Assembly: GCA_015680685.1 (NCBI GenBank)
Contig: MNCI01004659.1
Span: 109,853 to 173,852 of the forward strand
From: Gnetum montanum
Taxonomy: Eukaryota > Streptophyta > Gnetopsida > Gnetales > Gnetaceae
Length of the DNA: 64,000 bases
Direction of reading: 5' to 3'
The translations under genes were made by a program, and so were the position numbers. Under the pieces are notes generated by a model. That model was not told the origin of the DNA. It did not search any database and worked only from the letters and a program-made list of their open reading frames with translations. Shown piece after piece: positions 1 through 11,325 of this stretch. Numbering within the stretch: position 1 is the stretch's first letter; each line of letters starts with the position of its first letter.

Positions 1-234
1 GGGGACTCCTACTGCGGGCACATGGAAAATATTCTATCTCTGGGGTGATCAATCCGCTAGAGCTTCGCTACTTTATACCTATGATGTGAAATGAGGGGAG
101 TGCCGCCTCTTATTTATAGATTTGGTAGCGAACCGCGATATCACGTATGCGATATCATAGGGAACGATGCGATATCGCGGCGGCCGCGATATCGCGTACA
201 CAATATTGCGGCTTGTGCAAATCACGTCTCATCA
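1..234 (-). mobile_element. Partial LTR, gypsy family A (copy A1)
   Basis: The window opens inside an LTR of the family seen complete at 2786-3563, 3683-4700 and 44728-45540. It keeps the family's final stretch: the TATA box (CTATAAATAAGAGG on the minus strand), several copies of the palindrome GCGATATCGC, and the terminal TCATCA at 229-234. The sense strand is minus, because the TATA box and the related element A4 both read that way. The other end lies outside the window, so solo LTR versus full element cannot be decided. Confidence 0.8.
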
Positions 235-1830
235 GTCTTTTAAGAAAAAATAAGACTTGTGCAATTTTAAAGAAAAATATTTTCTTTTTGAAATGAAATA
301 TAATATAACTTTATTACATTTGAAGACCCATAGGATCTGTTGGACAGATATTACATTTTCATAAAAAATAAAGATAGACTTTACAAACTAACTAAGCACC
401 AATGGGAGCATCAAAAATAAATGATACATACTTTTTTCTACAACATTATAACGTTATCTCAAATGGGTAGTCATAGCACAAGAAAGAAATATATGTAACT
501 CATCTTCAAGGGCTCTTGATTTGCACAACCTACAAACACACTCTTCTTGGGGGAGTTGAATCCATCTTCCACTTTCAATTCTAAGATGATGAGAACTTAA
601 GTGAAGCTTGCTAATAGCATTCTAATACTTAATAGGAATAGCTGAAAGATAGTGAGCTTCTACTAGATCTAATGTGGCATAAATAAAATTTTCTCTTGCC
701 TTCCACATTAGCCCACATATGTGTTAAAACCTTCTATTTGACTAGTTGGAAAATATGCTTAGGATTATGTTGCACATCCTTCCAAAAGATATTCCATTTT
801 CTCAATCATTGCATCTCTTGAAAATGCCAAACATGGTCTCATGAATCCTCAGGAACTGATTTAGTGAATTTGTCTTACCTTGAGATATGCAAGCTATGAG
901 TGTATGCGATGAATTGGCACAAGGCTTCTGTTGCTAAAGGTAATAAACCATATTTATATAATAACATTAAGTAAAGTGTTTGCATCTTCACCTTTAACTC
1001 GTCAAGAAGTAAAGTTTTTTGTACTCTTTCAATATCTTTCCAAAGTTTAGCACTAAGTCTAGGTCTCAAAACAACACATTTATATAATATAGTAGGATAC
1101 ATGATAGTCTAAAAATTTTGTTTTTTAACTTTCCAAGCTCATAGTCCTAAATCCTTATACATGTTTTTTAAAGCATACAAAGCCTTAAAATTTCATGCTA
1201 TTTTTTCTTTGATGCACTTTTACCACATGTAATTCTTCATATAAATGAGACCCAAATATTTAAAAGAATCTACTATTTGCACATTGGTACCTCCAAAATG
1301 GAAGTTATAATACTTATTTCTTGTGTCCCAGATCATCAATTTTGTTTTATCTACATTCACTTGAAGACCAAATAAATGATAATAATTGTCTAAAATTTGC
1401 AACATGTTTTGCATACCTTTTGCATCTTAAAGAAGAGATCAAGGTAGCATCATCTACATATAAAAGAAGATTCACTACCTATAATCAAATTTTGATAGCA
1501 TGACTATCTTGCCCATTGCACAACCATTCCTACATCTCATCAATAAAGTTATTAAAGAGAGATAGAGAAAGTGGAAAACTTTGTATAAATTAAATTTTTC
1601 TCTACAATTAAAATTTTTTCTTTGAATTGTTATTTGTAATTTCAATAATCACTTCCTCATACAATCTTTAAGTTGCTACAATCAAATCTAAAGGAACACC
1701 AATGTTATGTAAGCACAACCATATTTTTGTATAGATCACTGAATCATATGCTTTTGCAAACTCAATAAAACAAATAAAAACTAATTTATTAAGCATTTTT
1801 ACAATTTCATGTAGTATCTAAGAGTAAATA
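235..1830 (-). pseudogene. LINE (non-LTR retrotransposon) reverse-transcriptase remnant, minus strand
   Basis: Broken minus-strand frames carry LINE reverse-transcriptase signatures in the right order. From 1770 downward they are FAKAYDS (RT motif A), YVDDATLIS (a variant of the FADD box) near 1445-1470, the segment VNVDKTKLMIW followed by KYLG near 1250-1350, and a zinc-binding C-terminal segment with CRLCKSRALEDELH near 480-545. Stops and frameshifts are frequent, so it is dead. The same protein is encoded on the plus strand from about 1830, which makes a head-to-head pair. The outer limits are approximate. Confidence 0.8.
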
Positions 1831-2785
1831 AGTGATAAATAGTAGAGATTTTTGGCACTATTTTGGAGAATAAAATTAGTTCATAAGCAGAAATGCAAGG
1901 TCTTCATGCTTAGTCACAAGTAGGCTTCATGAGAAATCATTCTACTATAGACCATCTAATAACTTTATGTTATTATGTGGAGAAAGAAAAAAGGCACAAC
2001 CATACAACTTTAATCTATTTTGTTGATTTTGTCAAGGCTTATGATTCTTTGCTCAAGATAAACTTTGGAAGAGATTGGATAGCATAAACATTCCACAAGA
2101 TCTCCTTTCTACTACTAAAAGAATCTATGAGACAATTAACATTCTTGTTGAAGACAATCTTACTGGAGAAGGAGCAATTATCAATAGCTAAGTTGGAGTT
2201 CAACAAGGCTGTCCCCTACCCTTTTGGCAGATTGACAGATGAATTAGAGGAATGAATGCAAAATGTCTCTAATCATGCTATGTTAGTGAATGGATTATTT
2301 TTGAACATGCATCTCTTTGCATATGATGCACCCTTGATTGCAAAATTAGCTACAGGATTAAATTATATGATTCAAATTCTCCATTACTACTACAACTATT
2401 TTGGTATGAAAGTTAATATTGAGAAGACTAAAATTTTAGTTTCTAGTACTAGAAATTGAAATTAATTTTTTTTTCTTGTAGAAAAAAGACTTGATATATG
2501 TGAATCTTATAAATATTAGGGAGTTGAACTTGCTAGTAATTATAGTTGGAATATAGTTATTGCTCTATTTAGTATAAGAAATAATTGAATCAAGAAACAA
2601 ATTTTGACATGGGATATCAGAATGGGACTTTTTCATAGTCTTGTCCAGCTTGTATTATTATATGGGTGTGTTGTATGGGGACCTTCTCTTTCTACACATA
2701 ATTGGAAAAAATTAGAGCATGTTCAAAAATAGTTTCTTGTATATGAATTTCAAGTGAAAATGTAGACTTTTTATGATATCTTACT

Positions 2786-3563
2786 TGATGAGTGGCGAGG
2801 TACCCCTACACTCAACCATACGAATATGAGCATAGCACACACGATCTGGTCGAACTCCACAGACTAAGTGCCTACACGCCTCATGGAACACTTAAGCTTA
2901 ATCATTCGTTGTCTTCCCAAACTTATTTGTATTTTTCACGGTTGTATGGTTAAGTAAGTCTAAGGTATATGATTTTTATGTCTTTTTATGTTTTATCTCC
3001 TATGCTAACAAGGTGAAGGGTGAAGAGACTAATTGACTAACTTTAACTAACTAACTAAGCATTAATTAAACTAGCGTCAGCATCCGTTCCCACTTACTGT
3101 TCACACCCTGAACCAATGCAACCTTGGTTACCAAACGCTAGTCGTTGTTGGGATCACCAAGTGTAACGCACATGCTCGAAATGGTCGTACTGAGGCTCTT
3201 AACTAGGAGAGAAGGGTTGAGAGAGATTTAATAACTAATAAAGCATTTAAATGACGAATAATAAATAACAGTAAATAAAGTCCTAATTAGCCTATTCCAT
3301 GCACTGCAAGGTTTATCCAAGAAGTTTGTCTTTATTGCCATACACAAACTTGTGTTCAGGTACAATATTTGCTCGAACAAAGATTCGTTCACTTCGAAGT
3401 TCCTACTGCGAGCACATGGAAATCAATCTATCCCTGGAGAGGGAAAACTGCTAGAGTTTCACTACGGTCTAAGCCTAGATGAGAAACAAGGGAGAGCCGC
3501 CTCTTATTTATAGACTTGGCGGATGATGCGATATCGCGGCCCATGCGATATCGCGTCCCATCA
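2786..3563 (-). mobile_element. Solo LTR, gypsy family A (copy A2)
   Basis: A 778-bp LTR begins TGATGAGTGG and ends CCATCA. It is flanked by a perfect 5-bp TSD TTACT (2781-2785 and 3564-3568). No internal sequence is present, so it is a solo LTR left by LTR-LTR recombination. On the sense (minus) strand the U3 carries GCGATATCGC palindromes near 3530-3556 and a TATA box at 3501-3513, and the R region carries the stem-loop arms at 3376-3383 and 3329-3336. It sits inside the plus-strand LINE remnant. Confidence 0.95.
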
Positions 3564-3682
3564 TTACTTTTAGAAGCAAATTTGTTTCCTCTTAAAGTTG
3601 AAGCTCTCTGTCAATTTATTGCTTATACTTAGAAGATAAGTGACATGAAGGAAGTCAATTGTGCTAAGGAGATAATGAATGC

Positions 3683-4700
3683 TGATGAGTGGCGAGGTAC
3701 CCCTACACTCAACCATACGAAACGAGCGTAACACGTGCGATCTAGTCGAACTCCTCAAACTAAGTGCCTACACGCCCCATGGAACACTTGGGGTTAATCA
3801 TTCATTGTCTTCCTAGACTTACTTGTAGTTGTCACGGTGTATGGTTAAGTAAGTCCGAGGTATATGATTTTTATATCTTTTTATGTTTTATCTCCTATGC
3901 TATCGAGGTGAAGGGTTGGAGAAACTAACTAACTCTAACTAATGAACTAAGTCTAAACTGCCTAGCGTCAGCATCCGTTCCCACTTACTATACACACCCT
4001 AAACTGATGCAATTGTGGTTACCAAACGCTAATCGTTGCTGGGATCCCATGCGCAACGCACGTGCTCGAAGTGATCGTACTGAGGTACTTAACTAGGAGG
4101 AAAGGGTTGAGAGAATCTAATCTAGCCTAAGTGCGATGAGCAGTCGATTCCTTAACTAACCGTATACATCTTGGTGCATGACTACCACTGGGATTATCAA
4201 GCACAGATCCTGAATACGCCACTAGGTTACCAAGTAGTCACACTAGATGCTTGTAATCAAGTCGTACTCATACCGCGTTGCGATGAGCGGCCGATTCCTT
4301 GACTATCCGTACACATCCTTAGATGCTCGTAATCAAGTTGTACTCATACCGCATTCTAGGAGTTTAAGGGTGAGAGAGAAAACAATAAATAAAATCCTAT
4401 TCCATGCACTGCAAGGTCTATCTAGGAAGTTTGTCTTTATTGTCGTACACAACTTGTGTTCAGGTACAATGTTGCTCGAATAAAGATCCATTCACTTTAG
4501 GACTCCTACTGCAAGCACATGGAAAATATTCTATCTCTGGAGTGATCAAACTACCATAGTTTCCCTACTTCTAACTCAGGATGAGGAAACAAGGGAGAGC
4601 CGCCTCTTATTTATAAATATGGCGGTGGACCGCAATATCGCGTACGCGATATCGCAGGGGACGATGCGATATCGCGGCTCATGCGAATCGCGTTTCATCA
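3683..4700 (-). mobile_element. Solo LTR, gypsy family A (copy A3), with internal duplication
   Basis: A 1018-bp LTR begins TGATGAGTGG and ends TCATCA, with a perfect TSD AATGC (3678-3682 and 4701-4705). It is about 240 bp longer than copy A2. The extra sequence near 4118-4360 contains a partly duplicated segment: GATGAGCGGCCGATTCC near 4281-4297 repeats GATGAGCAGTCGATTCC near 4135-4151, and GCTTGTAATCAAGT recurs as GCTCGTAATCAAGT. The stem-loop arms lie at 4479-4486 and 4434-4441. It lies only 119 bp from A2 in the same orientation. Confidence 0.95.
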
Positions 4701-5542
4701 AATGCTACACAAGAAAATGAATGGCTGCATCAAGGAAAATTATGGCTTCAATCATGCAATATCGTAATAGAGGATTTTCCTTTAAACAAAAGGCTCATTC
4801 TAGAAGAGTATAAAAGAAAAAAGTCTTGGCGAAAGTTTGGTTGAACATGTTAAAGGAAAAAATATTTTTATTTACATTATGTTAGAGGTTTGTTATCTAG
4901 TATTCAAAAGTATCTATTTTCAACTATTCATATTCATTTAAGGAAGGAAATTGCTAAAGCAAGAATAAAGTCTCATCATCTCCTTATTGAGATAGGTCAT
5001 TGGATCAATTTACCAAGAAAAGAGCAAATTTGCAAACTATGGAAACAAAGCATATAAGATGAAGAACATATCTTTTTATTTTGTCCAACTTTCACTCACA
5101 TTCTAATGAATTATAATATTAATTGCAATCTATTAGTTGTTTTCTTTCAAATTTGCCCTTTCTAAGTGGAGCATTACATCAATAAGGTTTTCAACTTTCT
5201 TCAAAAATATGTTGAGGCTTTGTAACCATCCTTTGTGATTTTCTAAACACAATAAAAATTTCTACTTTCCAATTTCCACTATAATGTTATTTTATGTCCA
5301 AGCTCTCACCCTCTCTCCCCTTCTTAAAACTAAGAGTTTAACTATATGTAGCCAAATGGCATGCAGCGAACATGATATAACAAATTTTTTTCAAACAAGA
5401 AAACTTAAGGCCATTATAGCTGACCCTTACTCACAATAGGTGAATGTGACCCACTGTAAACATGTGGCATAATAAGAATAGTTTGAAACATTATTGGTGG
5501 ACCATACAAAGGAAGAGGATGCCTATTACAACACAGCGAGAT

Positions 5543-5683
5543 ATTAAGAAGAAGATGCCAGTTACAACTCAGCGAGATATTTTTTTGGTGGACCATAGAC
5601 ATTTTTTGGCGCATTAAGAAGAAGATGCCAGTTACAGCTCGGCGAGATATTTTTTTGGTGGACCATAGACATTTTTTGGCGCA
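5543..5683. repeat. Tandem repeat, 70-bp unit, two copies plus a diverged partial copy
   Basis: Two nearly identical 70-bp units start at 5543 and 5613; each includes GATGCCAGTTACA and GGTGGACCATAGACATTT. A shorter diverged copy precedes them around 5496-5542 (GGTGGACCATACAAAGG and CAGCGAGATATTAAG). The array lies about 300 bp upstream of the F-box start codon. Any effect on expression is unknown. Confidence 0.9.
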
Positions 5684-5732
5684 CATAAGGCAGGAAGCAC
5701 TTACCTACACAAATAAGCAAATACTCAACAGC

Positions 5733-5738
5733 CACGTG
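5733..5738. promoter_or_regulatory. G-box (CACGTG)
   Basis: CACGTG occurs in the context GCCACGTGCG, about 240 bp upstream of the F-box ATG. This core is bound by plant bHLH and bZIP factors. Position and context make it a plausible regulatory site, but a six-base match alone is weak evidence. Confidence 0.4.
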
Positions 5739-5978
5739 CGCGTTACTGTCATTGTTTATGTCCTATCCGCCTTTTCTTTTTTTTCTCTTCTTTTTTTTTG
5801 TTTCCCCAAAAGTTTAACCCGCCAATGATTCAGTATGATATTTGATTGAGAGTTGTGGCACTGCAACAAAAACCTCTTAAAAAGCAGCGGAGAATTCTAG
5901 CATTTGGATCAAACATCACCCATCTTTAAATTAGCAAGGTCTCTCAGAAGAGTGGAGAATCAGGCCGGGGCATTCGCC

Positions 5979-8640
5979 ATGGAGAATTTGCCAGAGGACA
6001 TAATGCTAGAAATTATGGGCAGAATCCAAGATGCAGCAGATCTATCTCGTTTGGTGGTAACCAGTCCCCAGATGCTGAATCTGTCGAAGCAAGTTAACAG
6101 CATCAGATTTTTCTGCACCTATTCTCGCCTCATGCTATCAAGAAGATTCCCAGAATCGGCGACCCCTCTCAAAACCATGGCCTCGGCAGTTTTGCAGAGA
6201 AGCTTGAATCTCAAAACTCTGCGATTTGATATGGAGGCAACCATGCAGAAACTTCTATACGCGGATGAAGATGGCGATCTCAGTGACTGCTGGCTCACGG
6301 ACCCTGTATTTATTGTGCAGTGGCTGCCAGCCGTTGCTGATTCTTTGATTTCTCTGTCAATCACAGATTTCTGGCAGCAGTCTTGCTGGCGCTGCAATAA
6401 TGTTCTCCATATTATTTCTACGTACTGTAAGTTGTCTGATTCCGAGTTATTCCTCTGCTTTTTTAATAGATCGTTCCGCAATTTCGTTTTCGGTCGTTTG
6501 CATTTGAGGGGATAGAGCTTCAGGGCAAAAAGAAATACATAGAAGCGCATGGAAAGCGTAGATTTAGGAATTGGAAACAATTACAAAAAGTTAGAAAGTT
6601 AGGAAAGATCATGCAAGGTTGCTTTTTGGGGATCAAGAATGGGGGTATGGCAGGGCATGGAAGGGTGAGATAATTGGAAATAAGAACTTAGATTAGGCAC
6701 ATGAAAATTACTCAAAAATGTCAAACATTTGAGGTAGCAGATCTAGCTAGCCTGGTCTAGACCCTGAAGTAATTCCAAGCTATATATGGAATATAGTGCA
6801 TCTTGGAATTAAAAAGATGGAGCCAGGATTGGTGGAATATATGGTTGATGACCTGAAATAAGTTGAGAATTGTAACTACTGCAATTCAGGTATGGTTACT
6901 TTGCTGAATATGTAAAGCTATAAAATTCAGAATTAGTGAGCGTAAATACGATAATGGAGGAAGATAAATGCTGAAATCTTGAAAAAGTTGCAAACGTGGG
7001 TAATTTAAAGCTCGACTCTCGCGCAACATTTAAGTTGTCCTTATTTCAGGGAACTGGAATATTTGATATTCATCTTCTTAATCTTCATTGTAGTTTCATA
7101 CATTTCTCGTTGAAGAATTACAATTTGTGCAAATCTTTGGATCTTCAATCCTATATATGTTTGTCAGTTTGTGATCTTTTTAAGTAAATTCCACAATGTC
7201 ATGCACTCAACTGAAAAAATGATGGGTTTGCCGGTTTTCCATATTTGATGAATCTTTTCATTTGAACAATTAACCAGCTGGTAACCGATATAAGGTGTGA
7301 CCGGAAATATAGATGAGGTTTTCTGTAAAAATATGCCTTGATCGTTATCATTGAGGTTATCGTTGCCTACTTTCTTAGAGAAATTTTGTAAATTCATTAG
7401 AATGCTAAAATCAGGCTGCTACATTAATACATTGCAATCATTGAAATTTGGGCACTGCAAATTCAATTTCCAACTTTATCTAGAAGACGATGCCTTACTT
7501 TTTGAAAAATTTAGAGAAGATTTGAAACTAGTATGATTTCATATGGAAAGAACCAGAAACTTTCAAAAAGCATCTTAATAGTTCTATAAAGATTTATGTC
7601 AAACTGTATAGTAACCCATTTTGCCCCTTTTCTGGGGACTGCCCAATTTATTTTCTTCTTATATATTGCACATAATTGACTATCTTGCCACTCTTTCCTG
7701 AAGACACTAAAATAATGAGCGACTGATTGCAGGTGCTAATTTAAGAACTCTGGAATTGAAGAATGCATGGTTATCTGTTCACGGAGTACAGAAAATGGAC
7801 ATGGTAACTAGCTTGACACTTGACTTCATTAGGCTGGATGATGAAAACTTATGCACAATCAACAAATGTTTCCCTGCCTTGGAAAGTCTTCATCTGATTC
7901 AGGTTGGAGGTCTTAAACATCCTTACATTCAGTTAGCCAATCTCAAAATTTGTCACTGGATACTATCAAGCACACCAGATTCCCTTGCACTAAACTGTCC
8001 TGCTCTATATGAACTAAAACTGGACTGCATGTTCACTGATAGTCTGGCTATAAATGCACCTTCCCTCTCTTTTCTTGACCTGTCCATGGTAATACCAGGG
8101 AAGATATTTGCAGAAGGATCCATGCCTAAACTGAGAGAGGTTAGTGTTTGCTGTCGTTTTCCTGGAAACATTATCAGAACATTTTCAGAAAGACGGTTTG
8201 TGGAGAAGCTATACCTGGATCACCCTAAAGAGTTTTTGGGGCATGATGAATGCCAGACATGGGTAGGGAATATGCTTACTTTTAATGAGCTCCAAGGGGA
8301 GTTTCCTTACTTGAAAACACTTAGCCTAGGACCAGGTGCATGGTATGTATTAGAAGAACAATTGTATAAGTTCCTTGGATGCAGTCAGAAATCTCATTGG
8401 AATTCCCCAAGGAAATTGCTGGCAAATATTGCTAAAGTAAGAAAGGAGTCTGCTTTTATGGTATTGAACATGATATTGGATATTTGTCCTATGCTTACTT
8501 ATATTGAAATATTCTTCCTTGGTCCCAGCCAACTTGATGTCCAAGATCTTATTTCCAAAGCCCAAAGTGCATTCCCTCATGTAAGATGGAAGAGCAAAGC
8601 TTTGTCTACAGGCAGCAGCATGGTTGATTCACAAGTATGA
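5979..8640 (+). CDS. F-box protein with leucine-rich C-terminal region; CDS join(5979..6426,7733..8640)
   Basis: Two exons give 451 residues. Exon 1 starts at ATG 5979 in good context (GCCATGG) and ends at a donor GTAAGT (6427). Exon 2 follows an acceptor GATTGCAG (7725-7732). The phase fits: one base plus two bases make a Cys codon, and the frame stays open to TGA 8638-8640. Residues 1-40 form an F-box: MENLPEDIMLEIMGRI, then SRLVVTSPQMLNLSK. The rest has irregular leucine-rich segments (LRTLELKNAWLS, VTSLTLDFIRL, LESLHLIQVGGL, PALYELKLDC, LSFLDLSMV, LKTLSLGPG), typical of plant F-box/LRR proteins that choose substrates for SCF ubiquitin ligases. It recalls single-gene families such as Arabidopsis At4g29420, but that match is from memory and uncertain. 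Both exons look intact. The 1306-bp intron contains no recognised gene. Confidence 0.85.
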
Positions 8641-10020
8641 CTAAAGGAGAATTTTATACAAATTAGGCCAGTTTATAGCTTTAGTGATTCTACATGAGCA
8701 ATTATTTGAAAATGACATGTTTATGCATGGTACATTTAAGTTATCGGAAGCTGTAAGCAATGGATCACAACAAACATGTAGATATTAAAATACTGATTTC
8801 AAATTCTTCATATTTCTATTAAATTTATATCATGCCCTACTTTCTACCAGCCAGGGGATGCTGTTATCATGCTGACACGTGTACAGTTCAGAATGCATTG
8901 TATACTGTACTGCCGATTTTTTTTTAAAAAAAGTTAATTTTTGGCGTTTTCTTTTTTTATTTTGCACTATATACCGGTCATACAGCAGTGGTAGGCATCA
9001 ATGTACGAGGCTAAGGAATCAGCAGCTAAATAAGAAATCGTGTCACATCTTTATTATTTTAACCATGAGATGTTTGTACAGCTTCATCTTACTAACAAAA
9101 GCCAAAGAAAAAATGATATGGGAAAAAATATAGGCAAAGATATGGGAAGAATATGATTAAGTTAAAGAACAGAGATGTGGAGTAATCAGGAATTAGGGAG
9201 GGAAGAACTGGAGAGCAACAGAGAACCGTTCTTGCAAGGTAGAGCGTTAGGATGTTCTTCTTCATTAGCTTTTGACATTTACTAAGGGTTACCTTTGCAG
9301 GAGTATCTACTTCAAAACAAAACAACAATTTCATTTTGGAGATCAACAAGAAGTTCATGGTAGAATTATGGCCTAGCATTCATATGTATTTTCAGGCATC
9401 AATCAATGATAAGCTTTCGATACTGTTGTATAATTAGTGATTGAAACTTGCAATAGAAATAACCTTTGAACTTTTTAATCCGGGACTGTGATATTTGTGC
9501 AGGAAGTAAAAATTACACATCCAAGAAATGACAAAGAAGTTAAAACGCCCTTATTTCAGTAGCCTAACTCCATGCAGCAGCAATTTCAGTGATACAGTCA
9601 CAGTAGCACGATCTTTGTACATTTTGCATCATCTGCATTTATAAAGAACAAGCAGTTTATACAACCGCAAATCTTTTCTCAGAGCAGCAATAGGCTAAAA
9701 TGAGTGCCAACTTTCTAAATCAAAATTTTTGATAGGGAATGTTATCGTTAACTATGATTTTTTCCCTGCATTGAAAGCCACCCACTCAATTACCCAACGT
9801 TCCAATTCTAAAGACAACCTCACAGAATGAAAAGCATTGCATGGCAATAGGTTGCTTGTGGAAGGTGGTTGTCATTCATAAAAAATGGCATTGTTTGCCC
9901 TACTAACTTGGGCATCGAATATCGCATTGAAATAAACTGTTCGCGTACTATTCACCGAGATATAATATTTTCTTTATATGAACACAATTATTTCTTTAAT
10001 ATTGTTTATCATATATATAT
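8641..10020. other. Spacer downstream of the F-box gene
   Basis: No gene or recognisable transposon protein was found on either strand. The sequence is AT-rich, with a run of T and A near 8917-8960. The start presumably contains the F-box 3' UTR, but no single clear polyadenylation signal stands out. Confidence 0.5.
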
Positions 10021-10399
10021 NNNNNNNNNNNNNNNNNNNNNNNNNNNNNNNNNNNNNNNNNNNNNNNNNNNNNNNNNNNNNNNNNNNNNNNNNNNNNNNN
10101 NNNNNNNNNNNNNNNNNNNNNNNNNNNNNNNNNNNNNNNNNNNNNNNNNNNNNNNNNNNNNNNNNNNNNNNNNNNNNNNNNNNNNNNNNNNNNNNNNNNN
10201 NNNNNNNNNNNNNNNNNNNNNNNNNNNNNNNNNNNNNNNNNNNNNNNNNNNNNNNNNNNNNNNNNNNNNNNNNNNNNNNNNNNNNNNNNNNNNNNNNNNN
10301 NNNNNNNNNNNNNNNNNNNNNNNNNNNNNNNNNNNNNNNNNNNNNNNNNNNNNNNNNNNNNNNNNNNNNNNNNNNNNNNNNNNNNNNNNNNNNNNNNNN
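10021..10399. other. Assembly gap (379 N)
   Basis: An uninterrupted run of N. The left edge ends in ATATATAT, so a simple repeat may have broken the assembly. Open frames that run through the Ns are meaningless. Confidence 0.99.
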
Positions 10400-10559
10400 T
10401 GTATTTATCTTAAGAATCAATATAATAAAGTTAATGTTTAACCGCGAAACTACAATCACTAACAACAAGATGACTACATTCTATGAACCAACAAAACTGA
10501 AAAGCAAGAAATGTAAGTTGAAGGCTAGATTAATTAATTAAAAATTCTAGATATAGGAC

Positions 10560-11020
10560 TTTCATAGTTGATAAAATTATATAATGAAATTTTCAAGGAT
10601 AGAGAAATGCCTAAAATTTGGAAAAGAAAACATTATTATGCTTATCTATAAGAGTAAATGAGATGCAAAATTGTGCAAACTATAGAAGAATCAAGCTATT
10701 AAGTACTATGAAGCTTTGGAATAGAGTCATGATAAGCATCTTAAACTAACAATATTAGAAAGCCAAGCCAATCCCATTTTGTTAGAACAAAGTTGGAAGA
10801 ATGATCATGATATCCATAAATGTTTACCACTAAATAGCATCAAGTTGCTTTTAAAAAAAGATAATGTATTTAATGTGTTTATTTCTCAAGTCATGTGGAT
10901 GTAAGCACTCAAAAAAAAGTTAGGCATTCACTCATCTACTACCCTTCCAAGGCCTTGCCTTAGCATAATAAGTAGTGAATCTCTAAATAATGATCATATT
11001 TATGTTTTTTTATCTTTTAA
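10560..11020 (+). pseudogene. LINE reverse-transcriptase fragment (N-terminal RT region)
   Basis: Across two plus-strand frames the sequence reads like the region between endonuclease and RT of a plant LINE: a segment with MPKIWKRK, then MLIYKSK, then NCANYRRIKLLSTMKLWNRV near 10670-10730. This corresponds to the conserved NYRPISLL-type block followed by a KI..R segment. Frameshifts and stops make it a pseudogene. It covers a part of the protein not present in the 235-5260 pair, and whether it belongs to the same family cannot be judged. Confidence 0.6.
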
Positions 11021-11221
11021 ATTATCATATGGTTTAACATAAAATTAGGCAAAGCTTTTAACTTCGTAGAAATATACCTCCAAACCCTAAAGAAAACACA
11101 TTTTATGAGAAAGTTAAATTAATTACTAAAATACATTTTAATGGTGGTATACTACATAGAACCTATAAGATGCAAAAGACAAACTTTACACTCTTGGTAG
11201 AACTCATGTACTAAGGCAAAC

Positions 11222-11325
11222 CATAAACTGATACACGTCTTTTTATGTGGTGGATGCATGGTAGATGAGGGTATCCATGGCATACATACATGCCCATACA
11301 AAGTGCTCCAATGCATGTATGTGGG
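11222..11325. mobile_element. Left part of a long inverted-repeat (hairpin) element split by element B
   Basis: The sequence from about 11222 to 11325 is the reverse complement of about 55720-55800 on the far side of the nest. Shared words include GGTGGATGCATGG, ATGCCCATACAAAGTGCTCC and CATGTATGTGGG. Its last five bases, GTGGG (11321-11325), are duplicated at 55320-55324 as element B's TSD. The outer limit of the element to the left, possibly near 11150, is not clear. Confidence 0.8.

Larger units (their letters stand above)
1831..5260 (+). pseudogene. LINE reverse-transcriptase remnant, plus strand, interrupted by two solo LTRs
   Basis: Plus-strand translation shows HSTIDHL near 1935, FVDFVKAYDS near 2020-2050, VNIEKTKILV near 2415 and a C-terminal stretch ending in WKKLEHVQK near 2730. 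The coding similarity resumes between the two inserts (3564-3682, matching the minus-strand copy at KVEALCQFIAYT) and again after 4700, ending with a zinc-binding segment that contains HWINLPRKEQICKL and EEHIFLFCP near 5000-5090. Removing the two LTRs, each with its TSD, restores continuity. Many stops are present. The 3' end is estimated at about 5260, where A-rich sequence begins. Confidence 0.8.
5261..5978. other. Upstream region of the F-box gene
   Basis: No coding sequence is supported here. The region holds a 70-bp tandem repeat (5543-5683), a CACGTG box (5733-5738), a pyrimidine-rich stretch (about 5772-5812) and a short upstream ORF of six codons (ATG at 5825, stop at 5843). A stop (TAG, 5898-5900) lies in frame with the F-box coding sequence, so 5979 is the first in-frame ATG after it. 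No convincing TATA box was seen and the transcription start is unknown. Confidence 0.5.

Noticed and set aside
5904-5978. N-terminal extension of the F-box protein from a TTG at 5904
   Set aside because: There is no ATG in this stretch, an in-frame TAG lies at 5898, and the F-box motif begins right after ATG 5979 in good context.
6119-6580. 153-codon minus-strand ORF
   Set aside because: It is the complement of F-box exon 1 and has no protein features of its own.
9092-9379. 95-codon minus-strand ORF rich in Phe and Leu
   Set aside because: It comes from A-rich plus-strand sequence. It has no homology, and its composition is typical of chance frames in AT-rich DNA.
9869-10541. Open frames running through the N block on both strands
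   Set aside because: They are open only because the gap contains no stops; the flanking codons show no protein signal.
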